Below are positions 6,473 through 13,631 of a stretch of 19,325 nucleotides of DNA, piece after piece. The stretch comes from Candidatus Woesearchaeota archaeon (GTDB lineage: Archaea > Nanobdellota > Nanobdellia > Woesearchaeales > JAFGLG01). The stretch is taken from the NCBI GenBank assembly GCA_016928155.1, contig JAFGLG010000016.1, positions 1 through 19,325 of the forward strand, in the 5' to 3' direction. A model generated the notes under the pieces. It did not search any database, had not been told where the DNA came from, and saw nothing but the letters and a program-made list of their open reading frames with translations. The position numbers were made by a program, and so were the translations under genes. Positions within the stretch are counted from its first letter, which is position 1. Each line of letters opens with the position of its first letter.

Positions 6473-6733
6473 CTAATCTTTCCTGAGATGGTGTACTAAT
6501 CTATTCACGTCACCTTCATTAATCTTCTTCCTCTTTTGTCGTAGAGGTTCTGTAATCTGCGAAAAAGTTTCAGATGTCACTTTCTTTATAAGCAATGTGC
6601 TATCTGTCAGTATGAACAATACTCTTGCGCCTTCCTGCAGATTCAATCGGTTCCTCATATCAGTAGGGATTGCAATCTGGCCTCTTGAGCTCACTTTTCC
6701 GATGTCAATCATATCAGTTGCCATAAGTATCAT
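6473..6733 (-). CDS. AbrB/MazE-type antitoxin
   Basis: This 86-aa protein has the AbrB swapped-hairpin DNA-binding domain (MIDIGKVSSRGQIAIPTDMR, then LNLQEGARVLFILTDSTLLIKKV). The C-terminal tail (about 62-86) probably wraps the PIN toxin. It is expected to neutralise the toxin and repress its own promoter. The frame opens at 6760, but that ATG is only a few nt from the TATA box and could not be in the transcript. ATGs at 6733 (chosen, leader about 10 nt) and 6724 both fit. The toxin gene overlaps its end. Inverted repeats in its promoter (6732-6765) are candidate operators. Confidence 0.85.
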   Translation of the reverse strand: MILMATDMIDIGKVSSRGQIAIPTDMRNRLNLQEGARVLFILTDSTLLIKKVTSETFSQITEPLRQKRKKINEGDVNRLVHHLRKD

Positions 6734-6772
6734 CTTATTTACAAGATTAATAAGATACATCTTGTATATAAA
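6732..6772 (-). promoter_or_regulatory. TATA box and overlapping operator of the AbrB/PIN operon
   Basis: The minus strand has TTTATATA at 6765-6772. Two exact inverted repeats overlap the expected transcription start (near 6742): ATCTTATT (6732-6739) with AATAAGAT (6749-6756), and ACAAGAT (6741-6747) with ATCTTGT (6759-6765). Symmetry at this position fits autorepression by the AbrB dimer. Confidence 0.5.
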
Positions 6773-6800
6773 TGTTTCCAGGTTTTCTTATGTTCCTTAC

Positions 6801-6857
6801 TTGTCCGCCCTCCGGCCTATACCCCCGGCCACCCACCCCCTATGAGCCAGGCGGGTT
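6801..6857. other. GC-rich island with G-tracts on the minus strand
   Basis: This stretch is far richer in G+C than its surroundings. On the minus strand it has runs GGGGG, GGG, GG and GGGGG within about 20 nt, which could form a G-quadruplex. Short flanking CCGCC/GGCGG arms may also pair. No coding frame is evident. It lies upstream of the antitoxin promoter and downstream of the six-cysteine protein gene. Confidence 0.35.
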
Positions 6858-6865
6858 GTAATGCA

Positions 6866-6939
6866 AGAAAATTTCAGTGGAAAAAAATAAATTCGCATCG
6901 CGAATTTGATAATGCCAGAAATATTCACTGAAATTTTCT
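6866..6939. repeat. nested hairpins (14-bp outer, 8-bp inner)
   Basis: AGAAAATTTCAGTG (6866-6879) and CACTGAAATTTTCT (6926-6939) are exact reverse complements. Inside them AAATTCGC (6889-6896) and GCGAATTT (6900-6907) form a second perfect stem with an ATC loop. It begins about 58 nt past the stop of the minus-strand gene ending at 6997, so a 3'-UTR structure or transcription-ending element is likely. A small non-autonomous mobile element is the alternative. Confidence 0.6.
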
Positions 6940-6996
6940 GTTGTGCAAACAAGATAGGCAAAGAATCAAACGAACCAGAAAAGAATTCTTATCCTC

Positions 6997-7533
6997 CTAA
7001 GCAGACTCTGCCTGCAATTCCATCAAAGTAAGCTCATATTGGGAGATCATGACCTCGTAGATAGCTTCCTTGAGGGGTCCTTCGCAGAGGTATAAAGAGC
7101 CTGTCAATGTGTCTACCCAGTCTGTGTTGAAATTGCCCAGCTGATACTGGCAGGTCAGGGACTTATCAAAGAAAAGATTCTTGATCTCGTCAGGCTCTTC
7201 AGCAGAGAGCTTGATGATCTTCTTTGTCATGATGCAATCAGAATCAATGCTGAACATAGTTATTGTTCCAAGATCATCCTCAATATATTCAGCGGGAGTG
7301 CACTCCTGGGCTGCCAGGATGAAACAGGTCTTGTCAGAATCGCAGTCCTTGATACCTGATGTCATCTCTCTAGGCCAATAGATAAAGGCTAACAGGGCAA
7401 TAAGGATTATGAGAGCGACTGACAGGGAAATGATAGCAGTCTTCCTGGTCTGATAGGATCTCTCCATGTCCAGCTTCCTTATCTGGTCATCGAAATTGAA
7501 ATCCAGTTTCCTGTCCTCTTTTCCGTTCGGCAT
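6997..7533 (-). CDS. one-TM protein with six-cysteine extracytoplasmic domain
   Basis: This 178-aa protein has a charged cytoplasmic N-terminus (about 1-31), one TM segment (about 32-53, AIISLSVALIILIALLAFIYW) and an acidic extracytoplasmic domain. Six cysteines (about residues 64, 70, 78, 100, 128 and 150) all lie outside the membrane and could form three disulfides. No family recognised; such proteins are common in DPANN genomes. ATGs at 7536 and 7533 both exist. The second is favoured because the TATA-like TTTTTAAA is centred 26 nt away, giving a leaderless mRNA. Confidence 0.65.
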   Translation of the reverse strand: MPNGKEDRKLDFNFDDQIRKLDMERSYQTRKTAIISLSVALIILIALLAFIYWPREMTSGIKDCDSDKTCFILAAQECTPAEYIEDDLGTITMFSIDSDCIMTKKIIKLSAEEPDEIKNLFFDKSLTCQYQLGNFNTDWVDTLTGSLYLCEGPLKEAIYEVMISQYELTLMELQAESA

Positions 7534-7555
7534 CATCCATCCTAATCATACCCAA

Positions 7556-7563
7556 TTTAAAAA
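7556..7563 (-). promoter_or_regulatory. TATA-like element for the six-cysteine protein
   Basis: The minus strand reads TTTTTAAA, centred about 26 nt upstream of the ATG at 7533. Confidence 0.35.
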
Positions 7564-7575
7564 GGTTATTATAGG

Positions 7576-7604
7576 CTAACATGGGTTTTTTAGTTACCCA
7601 TTAG
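7576..7604. repeat. inverted repeat between divergent genes
   Basis: CTAA-C-ATGGGT (7576-7586) pairs with ACCCATTAG (7596-7604) apart from one bulged C. It lies upstream of the promoter of the minus-strand gene and may be its operator; no further support is visible. Confidence 0.3.
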
Positions 7605-7683
7605 TAATAAAATTTTTAAATGATTGGGATTCCCAGATTTCCAGATGATATGCAAAATTGAACTCGAGACCTGTCTTGAAAGA

Positions 7684-7691
7684 TTTATAAA
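7684..7691 (+). promoter_or_regulatory. TATA box of the 156-aa gene
   Basis: TTTATAAA is preceded by the purine-rich GAAAGA (BRE-like). Its centre is 26 nt upstream of the ATG at 7714, which decides the start of that gene and implies a leaderless mRNA. Confidence 0.6.
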
Positions 7692-7713
7692 CTACAAAAA
7701 CCCCCCTAATAGC

Positions 7714-8184
7714 ATGGGGGAAGGATACAAACCAAAGGCTCTGGATTACCAGAATCTTCCACAGCAGGAGAGAGATAAGATTAATGATGCAGCTACAGTA
7801 ATGCTAGGAATACTTGAAGGAGCAAGGTCATATCAAGGAGCAAAGCGATATCTTTCTGGTGATACATTTCTTGTCTCGTTCCTAGATACAGACATGATGC
7901 TTGAGGGACTGGTGTACCTCATCGAAAGAGAGGACCCTGATGCAGAGCCCAGAGGAGCTGAGAACATGGCCATCAATGCAGTGCTCTTCCTAGCAACAAC
8001 AGAACGGAAAGAAATGATACCCTACCTGAGATCGATCGGTGGCAATGCAGAACCTAGATTAAGCAAGGCTAGCTGCACACCGGCACTTGTGGCAGCAAGC
8101 CAGCAGGCATTATACAAATTGAGCAACGGCAAAGAAGGGCTTGAGCATGCCCTGGATACATATGACATGATGTCAAGTGCCTAG
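7714..8184 (+). CDS. alpha-helical protein of unknown function, HEAT-like
   Basis: This 156-aa protein is predicted to be soluble and mostly helical. It starts MGEGYKPKALDYQNLPQQ and contains helices such as AATVMLGILEGARSYQGA and, near the end, ALVAASQQALYKLSNG, which resembles one HEAT-type helix. The frame is open to a TTG at 7624, but the promoter places transcription at 7714, so the longer form would not be made. No signal peptide, TM segment or catalytic motif seen. It overlaps the end of the giant gene by 12 nt, tail to tail. The same promoter type is found on the 221-aa gene at 13632, and the two may belong to one regulon. Confidence 0.6.
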   Translation: MGEGYKPKALDYQNLPQQERDKINDAATVMLGILEGARSYQGAKRYLSGDTFLVSFLDTDMMLEGLVYLIEREDPDAEPRGAENMAINAVLFLATTERKEMIPYLRSIGGNAEPRLSKASCTPALVAASQQALYKLSNGKEGLEHALDTYDMMSSA

Positions 8185-11100
8185 TGCTCCTTCAATAGTA
8201 CCTATTATCCTTCCATGATTGGCCACGAAATTGTCAAGCAAATCTATCATCATCAATATCCTGTTCTGCTCATCCACTGTGATGCCAGCCTTATTCTGAT
8301 CGCTCCTCAATCTCATCGGATCCTGATAGTACTCCTTCATCTGTTCTATTGTCTCCTCATGCGAATCCGGCTCCTCCACAGAATATCCATACATCGGAGA
8401 ACGTGACCTATATGCATTATATGAGTCTATCACCATCAGCAGAATTGCATCGTCAGAACGGTATTTCGGGTCTATGAAACGACTAGGATAACCACTTGTG
8501 AAATGATGCCCCATGATTATCGAAGCAATATCCTCCGGGAATCCATCATCTATCCTGTCCTGGATATCCTGGTCCTTGAGATGGCTGTCATACAGATCCC
8601 TCATCTGCAGGGCTTCAATCTTGGTGTCATGCGCAGCTGCCCAATCCTGCGCCCAAGACAAGGCTTCCTTCTCGTCGCTGTCCAATTCAAGCCTGATGCG
8701 GCCTTCTATTGTCTCACCGACAGAATACTCGTTGAAAATGGTCCTAAGATTGGGGTCTGTGGCAGCATCCTCTTCAACCTGAGCAATCCTGACCTTGAGA
8801 TAAATCCCCCCCAAGGCAGTCCTCGAGTCAGCAGTGCGCAACTCCCTGTCAATCTGCTCTGCAAACCTCGTGCTCTTGAGTCCGCTCATGATCCTTGTTA
8901 TCCTTTCCCTCACCTGATCACTATCCATGCCTTCCAGCTCATCCTCATATGTGAATCCTATATGCCTCTTGATCGCATTAAGTCTTATTGCATCATTCAC
9001 AAGCATCCCACCAAGGGATCTTCCAGAGAACCTGAATATTATGGCTCTCCCTCTCTCGCTAACCTTACCAAGGTCATGGAACCTTGCAGCGCTCTGAACA
9101 CTTCCTGGATGAACATCCAATGCCATCCCTTCCTGAGATGCAACCCATCTCGATACCTGATCAGCAAATATCCCTGACAATAATGAGACCTCAACAATAT
9201 GCTGGCGCAGATCACCATATTCCCTCAAGACCTTGAGCTCATCACCAAGCCCCTGTTCTCCCCAAAGGCCAAAAATCCTCTCGCTCTCCCTCAATACCTT
9301 CCTCTCCAGAGGGGCATACTGCTCAGGATGAAGGATGACACCGCCAACCTCAATCTCCTCATCCCAGCCATCGACTCTTATGGCTTTCATGACCAATGGG
9401 CTTCCGCTTCCAAGCTCTGTGTTAAACTGGTCATCGAGCTGCTGCTTGATCTCTAATGGTAGATCATTGCGATCCACTTCAACACCATCCTTAGTATAGA
9501 CAACAACACCTTCTTCGTTGACATTAGCGGAAAAGCCGTCGATGACGAGGGTTGCTTGAGCTTCTTGGTTTACAGCAGATCCTTGATCAGTGCCTTTGGT
9601 GGCTATAGGTATCCCCATGGAGATTCTGTACCTATCATAAACAGCCAGGCCATTCCATTCACCTAAGGTCATACCACGATTCGGTAGGAAGGTTGAGGGA
9701 TCTTTAGTAGAGAGGATTTCGATATCATCACCCTTCTCCTTATAAACATCATCGAAGAGCCTCTGTTGAGTATCTGCAATGAGGCGCTGCTTCTGCTCTA
9801 TGGAAAGCTGAGAGAATTGGGTCCGGCTTACTCCTAAAACTGTTTCCATCTCCTCAACAGATTCAGCAGGTCCAAACAGGGCAAAATCACCAATCTTGCG
9901 GCCTCTCAGATTCTCAAGGGTATCCGGGGTCTGTGACATAAGAGCAAGCGTCTGTTTGATGCCATCAACAATATTACTTTTATCTCTTATATGGAATGTC
10001 TCATAGCGCTGATATCTGGCCATCAAATCATCTATGGACTCTGATAATCTTGGGTCATCAAGTGACGCTATCTCCTGTTCAATCATATCCCTCAATCCCT
10101 GCAAAGTCAGGGGAGTCCCTTTCAAGGCCCCAGTGCCTGTATACAGCACATCAAAATCAGAAGCCAGGATCTTCTCATTGTTCAACTTCCTATCTAGTAT
10201 CCTATCCATCATCCTGTCAATATCAAAACCCGCATCCAGCAATGGCTGCAACAAACCAAACCTCATGAGAGCTGATTTTGTCCTATCTGCTCCCTGTCTG
10301 TCTCTGATATTACTGAAGATCGACTCAAATTCCTTGTTCATAACGCTGCTAAAAATAAGATTGCTGACAGAGATATGATCAGCGACAAATCCAGCTGCAA
10401 TATTCTTCAGTCTCTGTTCAGTCTCTGGATCAGGTTCAAGGGAATGCTCACCCATGAACCGTATACCTCTCAGCAACTGTCTCAATTCAGGGTCCCGTTT
10501 AACATCCTTGCCGGGAACCAATCTCAGGACACCATTCTCAGAATCAGATATGGCCTGGGCTGATCCGTATAAGATGCCATCAGAGGACAACTGGAATCTT
10601 GAAACTGTGAAGCCCCACTCATCAAAAATCTCTTCTCCTATACCCTGTGAAAGAAAATCAATAGTGACTGCATCCGGGAACAATCTTGCTGCCTCAGATC
10701 TGAGTGCTGCTTCCTGATTTTCAGTGATCCCTTTCGGGGTTACAATATCAAGATCAGAAAGGCCTGTGAATCCAGGCATCCCAAGCATGGGCCTCCTTAC
10801 ATCACCTCCAGTTATGGCAACATCAATATCCAGCCTTCTTCTTGCGAAATTGAAGAATTCGGTTATCCTAGGATCAACAGTCATCTGCCTTGGCCGGCCA
10901 GTCGCATGCTCAGTGACCTGCAGGACATGGAAGCCGTCAGATGTCGTCGATACAGGTTTAATGCCTTGTCGGGAACGATTTGAAAGCCAGTTGACAGCCT
11001 TCATAGCATAATAAGTCGTTCCAACAGCTGCCGCGATGCCAAGACCATACCATAAAATGGGGCTTGAGAGGAGTCCAGTCTGAGCATTCTGGACACTGCC

Positions 11101-13377
11101 GAGGGAGTCAGCCCAGGCGCTCATTGATGATGCTAAAAACACACCTGCTGTTATGGCACCATTCCGCGCAGCAGAGCCCAGTCTCCTGAGGAAGCCTGTT
11201 GAGGCAGGGGCTTGGGCGGGCGCTTGGTCTTCTTGGGCTGGTGATTGAGCAGATGGCTCTGCTTCTTGGACTGTTTGTGTTTGCTTCGCCTGTGCTTTTG
11301 CAATCAGGCCATCCCTGATAGCTTCCTGCTCTTGGGTCAAACCTGTCAATGCGTTAAGGTCACGGATGACGGTTGCAGGGCTCATTCCATTCTGCAGATC
11401 CAACCTTGCCTTGTCGAGAGCTGCTTCGACTGAGTACCCTTTTTCTGAAATCTCCAATAACTCATCCATCAATGCAGACTCTTCAGCATCTGTCATCGAG
11501 TCATATCCATCAACATACTGCATGAGATCAGACAGATGGAGTCTGAAATCATATTCCCCTACCTGGAAATCAATGATCTTCACATTGCCTTGTGAGTCAA
11601 CCACAATATTCTGTGCCTTAAAATCATACAGTCCTATGCCTGACTGCTTTGCAAAATAATATGCGTTGGATATGTCTCGTAATGCATCTGCATGGATTGT
11701 TGTATCAGATATCACATCACCCTCAACATACTCCCTGAGGTATGCGTCCCCATAATATTCATAGGGGATCACAAATGCCCCTGAGTCCTTGAGCTTATCC
11801 AGAGTATCATATTCAGTTCTCAAGGAAGTGCCAGGCATAGCAATTTTCAATACAAATTCTTGTCCATCCTTCTCTACAACCTGAACAATACCAAAACCAC
11901 CGATACCAATCACTCTCTTGAATATGAGTGTCGGATCAATCTGGGATGTGGACCTGAGAGATCCTACCCTCTGTGCAATAGTATCCATGCTGTTCACAAT
12001 TTGAGATAAGCGATCAAATTCTTCTTGGCTTAGCAATCCTTCGAACATGTCATAGCTCAGACCTTTAGCAATATTCTGACTCTTGTCCAGATTATTGACA
12101 ACGTTTCTAACTACGATATCAATAATCTCCCCGCTGAACATTTCCTGATATGGGTTGAAAAGAACCCTTATTCTATCCTGCATCTCGGAAGTTCCAGTGT
12201 CTGCCCTAGGCTGATATCCAGACTTATCATCATTCTCCTCCTGGATCCACTTGTATGCTTCTGCTGCCCCATATGCAATCGCGCCAGCCACTGCACTGAT
12301 CCCGATAAAGGGCATGAGCGGAGCTGTGAATACTGCGAGGGAATCTGTCATAGCAGGAGAGAAGACCAATCCCATACCCGCAAACAGTGATGCCATCATC
12401 ATGCCTGGTGTTGCGAAGCCTGCCTCAGGGAATGGCACTTGCAGAGCAGACTGTATTGCTTGTGCCTGTCCAGGTGTTGCCTCTCTGCCCCACCCGTCAA
12501 CCTGATCCTGTGTTGTGAGACCTATCGCTTTTCCGTCAGGGGCAGTGTAGAGAGTTATGTGGGCAGGACTCCTCGCTATCGGTTCCTGTATACCCAATGC
12601 TTGCAGTCGTTGGTCAATATTGTCATAGAATTCCTGCATCCCTTCAGCCTGTACATGTTCTATTATTGTCCTTCTTCCCTGATCATCCCTGACGATGCTG
12701 TATCTGCCTGTCCTTGTGACGCTGAAATCTATCCCTTGCGCTGCTTGAGTCATGATCTCTTTGGCCTTGTCCTTTGCCTCCTTGTTTGAGAGGCCTATGG
12801 TCTTCAAGATCTTCTGAAGATCATGGCCAAAACCAATCAATGTCGTGTGGAATTCTGCCTTCGGTGTCCATTCCTCACCATCCATGGTGAATGGAGAAGG
12901 TCTTTGGATATCAAGAGACAATGCTGTGCCAGCAGAGGTTATATCCACTTTTGGTGATAATACAGCTGAAGGCCTCGCAGGCTCTATCATCACCATGCTC
13001 TCGACAAGACCATCAGCTTTTTCTTTATGACCTTGTTTGATATTATAATTGAGATTGTAATAATCAGTAGCAAGTGTTAGAGTATCAACTGAGCCAAAGT
13101 ATCTTAGGAGCACATCATCACTGATCTCATAACCTGCTTCGCTTAACTTGTCCCTTATCAATCCCTGAAATATGGATTGTATCTCTGCATCAGCCCTGCC
13201 AGTAGCACCAGCGGCAAGCAGATCAGACCTTATCGATTCAATAATTGGTGCAACAGAATCTTTCCCTATCATACCCTGTTCATTAGGGGTAGGACAGACC
13301 TGCGCAAAAGAGAAAGGCATGCCTATTATCAGAAGCGTCAAGAAGATCGCTATGGCCTTGCAATTCTCCTTCCTCAT
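8173..13377 (-). CDS. giant multidomain membrane protein: 2H, kinase, NTase, HD-GYP
   Basis: This 1734-aa protein starts with a signal peptide (about 1-25, IFLTLLIIGMPFSFAQ). Domains in order: 2H-phosphoesterase-like (about 174-280; H177-TTL and H273-ITL). Hydrophobic segments (about 318-372). Protein-kinase-like domain (about 486-645; loop GIGGFG at 491-496, K511, E522, D585-FKAQN590, D603-FQ in place of DFG). A Gln/Ala/Pro-rich linker (about 695-725). Hydrophobic segments (about 738-795). Class II nucleotidyltransferase (about 835-910; GGDVRR, D875-L-D877, third acid D907), followed by a helical region like the RNA-binding neck of CCA enzymes (to about 1050). HD-GYP-like domain (about 1385-1680; H1393, H1434-D1435-LGK, H1472, H1624-H1625-FTSGYP, D1651). 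The start has GAGGTGA upstream and overlaps the RHH gene by ATGA. Individual domains are well supported; the overall function is unknown. Confidence 0.85.
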   Translation of the reverse strand: MRKENCKAIAIFLTLLIIGMPFSFAQVCPTPNEQGMIGKDSVAPIIESIRSDLLAAGATGRADAEIQSIFQGLIRDKLSEAGYEISDDVLLRYFGSVDTLTLATDYYNLNYNIKQGHKEKADGLVESMVMIEPARPSAVLSPKVDITSAGTALSLDIQRPSPFTMDGEEWTPKAEFHTTLIGFGHDLQKILKTIGLSNKEAKDKAKEIMTQAAQGIDFSVTRTGRYSIVRDDQGRRTIIEHVQAEGMQEFYDNIDQRLQALGIQEPIARSPAHITLYTAPDGKAIGLTTQDQVDGWGREATPGQAQAIQSALQVPFPEAGFATPGMMMASLFAGMGLVFSPAMTDSLAVFTAPLMPFIGISAVAGAIAYGAAEAYKWIQEENDDKSGYQPRADTGTSEMQDRIRVLFNPYQEMFSGEIIDIVVRNVVNNLDKSQNIAKGLSYDMFEGLLSQEEFDRLSQIVNSMDTIAQRVGSLRSTSQIDPTLIFKRVIGIGGFGIVQVVEKDGQEFVLKIAMPGTSLRTEYDTLDKLKDSGAFVIPYEYYGDAYLREYVEGDVISDTTIHADALRDISNAYYFAKQSGIGLYDFKAQNIVVDSQGNVKIIDFQVGEYDFRLHLSDLMQYVDGYDSMTDAEESALMDELLEISEKGYSVEAALDKARLDLQNGMSPATVIRDLNALTGLTQEQEAIRDGLIAKAQAKQTQTVQEAEPSAQSPAQEDQAPAQAPASTGFLRRLGSAARNGAITAGVFLASSMSAWADSLGSVQNAQTGLLSSPILWYGLGIAAAVGTTYYAMKAVNWLSNRSRQGIKPVSTTSDGFHVLQVTEHATGRPRQMTVDPRITEFFNFARRRLDIDVAITGGDVRRPMLGMPGFTGLSDLDIVTPKGITENQEAALRSEAARLFPDAVTIDFLSQGIGEEIFDEWGFTVSRFQLSSDGILYGSAQAISDSENGVLRLVPGKDVKRDPELRQLLRGIRFMGEHSLEPDPETEQRLKNIAAGFVADHISVSNLIFSSVMNKEFESIFSNIRDRQGADRTKSALMRFGLLQPLLDAGFDIDRMMDRILDRKLNNEKILASDFDVLYTGTGALKGTPLTLQGLRDMIEQEIASLDDPRLSESIDDLMARYQRYETFHIRDKSNIVDGIKQTLALMSQTPDTLENLRGRKIGDFALFGPAESVEEMETVLGVSRTQFSQLSIEQKQRLIADTQQRLFDDVYKEKGDDIEILSTKDPSTFLPNRGMTLGEWNGLAVYDRYRISMGIPIATKGTDQGSAVNQEAQATLVIDGFSANVNEEGVVVYTKDGVEVDRNDLPLEIKQQLDDQFNTELGSGSPLVMKAIRVDGWDEEIEVGGVILHPEQYAPLERKVLRESERIFGLWGEQGLGDELKVLREYGDLRQHIVEVSLLSGIFADQVSRWVASQEGMALDVHPGSVQSAARFHDLGKVSERGRAIIFRFSGRSLGGMLVNDAIRLNAIKRHIGFTYEDELEGMDSDQVRERITRIMSGLKSTRFAEQIDRELRTADSRTALGGIYLKVRIAQVEEDAATDPNLRTIFNEYSVGETIEGRIRLELDSDEKEALSWAQDWAAAHDTKIEALQMRDLYDSHLKDQDIQDRIDDGFPEDIASIIMGHHFTSGYPSRFIDPKYRSDDAILLMVIDSYNAYRSRSPMYGYSVEEPDSHEETIEQMKEYYQDPMRLRSDQNKAGITVDEQNRILMMIDLLDNFVANHGRIIGTIEGALGT

Positions 13378-13511
13378 AAGTCACCTCTGGAGAAAAGCTT
13401 CACCTTGATATAAGCAGAAAGAGAGATGCCAAGCTTCTTTGCCTCAGCCTCTACCTTAGCTTTCTCTTCAGGGCTGAGATACACGTGGACCATATGTTTC
13501 TTTGAAGCCAT
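13374..13511 (-). CDS. 45-aa ribbon-helix-helix DNA-binding protein
   Basis: The frame reads MASKKHMVHVYLSPEEKA, then KVEAEAKKLGISLSAYIKVK and ends LFSRGDL. This is the CopG/Arc fold: a short beta strand (MVHVYLS), helix (PEEKAKVEAEAKKLG) and the ISLSAYIK second helix. It would bind DNA as a dimer. Its stop overlaps the start of the giant gene (ATGA), so the two are translated together. A TATATAAA box on its 5' side lies within the palindromic divergent promoter at 13528-13581, its probable operator. An orphan regulator or an antitoxin-like role are alternatives; no toxin is next to it. Confidence 0.8.
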   Translation of the reverse strand: MASKKHMVHVYLSPEEKAKVEAEAKKLGISLSAYIKVKLFSRGDL

Positions 13512-13527
13512 AGTATTATTAGAATAT

Positions 13528-13581
13528 TTTAATAGTAATATATAAATATTTTTATAATATTACTTTTTAATAACTATTAAA
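13528..13581. promoter_or_regulatory. divergent promoter palindrome, candidate RHH operator
   Basis: Two nested exact inverted repeats occur in very AT-rich DNA: TTTAATAGT (13528-13536) with ACTATTAAA (13573-13581), and AGTAATAT (13534-13541) with ATATTACT (13557-13564). They cover the TATA box of the RHH/giant operon (13539-13546) and lie just upstream of that of the opposite operon (13602-13609), so one bound protein could control both. Confidence 0.55.
13539..13546 (-). promoter_or_regulatory. TATA box of the RHH/giant operon
   Basis: TTTATATA on the minus strand. Predicted initiation near 13516 leaves a leader of about 5 nt before the ATG at 13511. Confidence 0.5.
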
Positions 13582-13601
13582 GAGTGGTGAAAAACACAAC
13601 A

Positions 13602-13609
13602 TTTATAAA
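13602..13609 (+). promoter_or_regulatory. TATA box of the 221-aa/ARH operon
   Basis: TTTATAAA, centred 26 nt upstream of the ATG at 13632. This fixes that start over the upstream GTG at 13584 and implies a leaderless mRNA. Confidence 0.6.
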
Positions 13610-13631
13610 TATTGTATCATATGAATTCAGG

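Noticed and set aside
7624-7713. Extra 30 codons from a TTG for the 156-aa protein
   Set aside because: The TATA box at 7684-7691 lies inside this stretch, so it would not be transcribed from that promoter.
8215-13030. Numerous plus-strand open frames across the giant gene
   Set aside because: They are frames opposite a long gene with coherent domains; none shows a recognisable domain or promoter.
8173-13377. Giant gene as several genes joined by missed stops
   Set aside because: The frame is continuous with no stop, linkers between domains look natural, and no internal Shine-Dalgarno/ATG junctions were needed to explain it.
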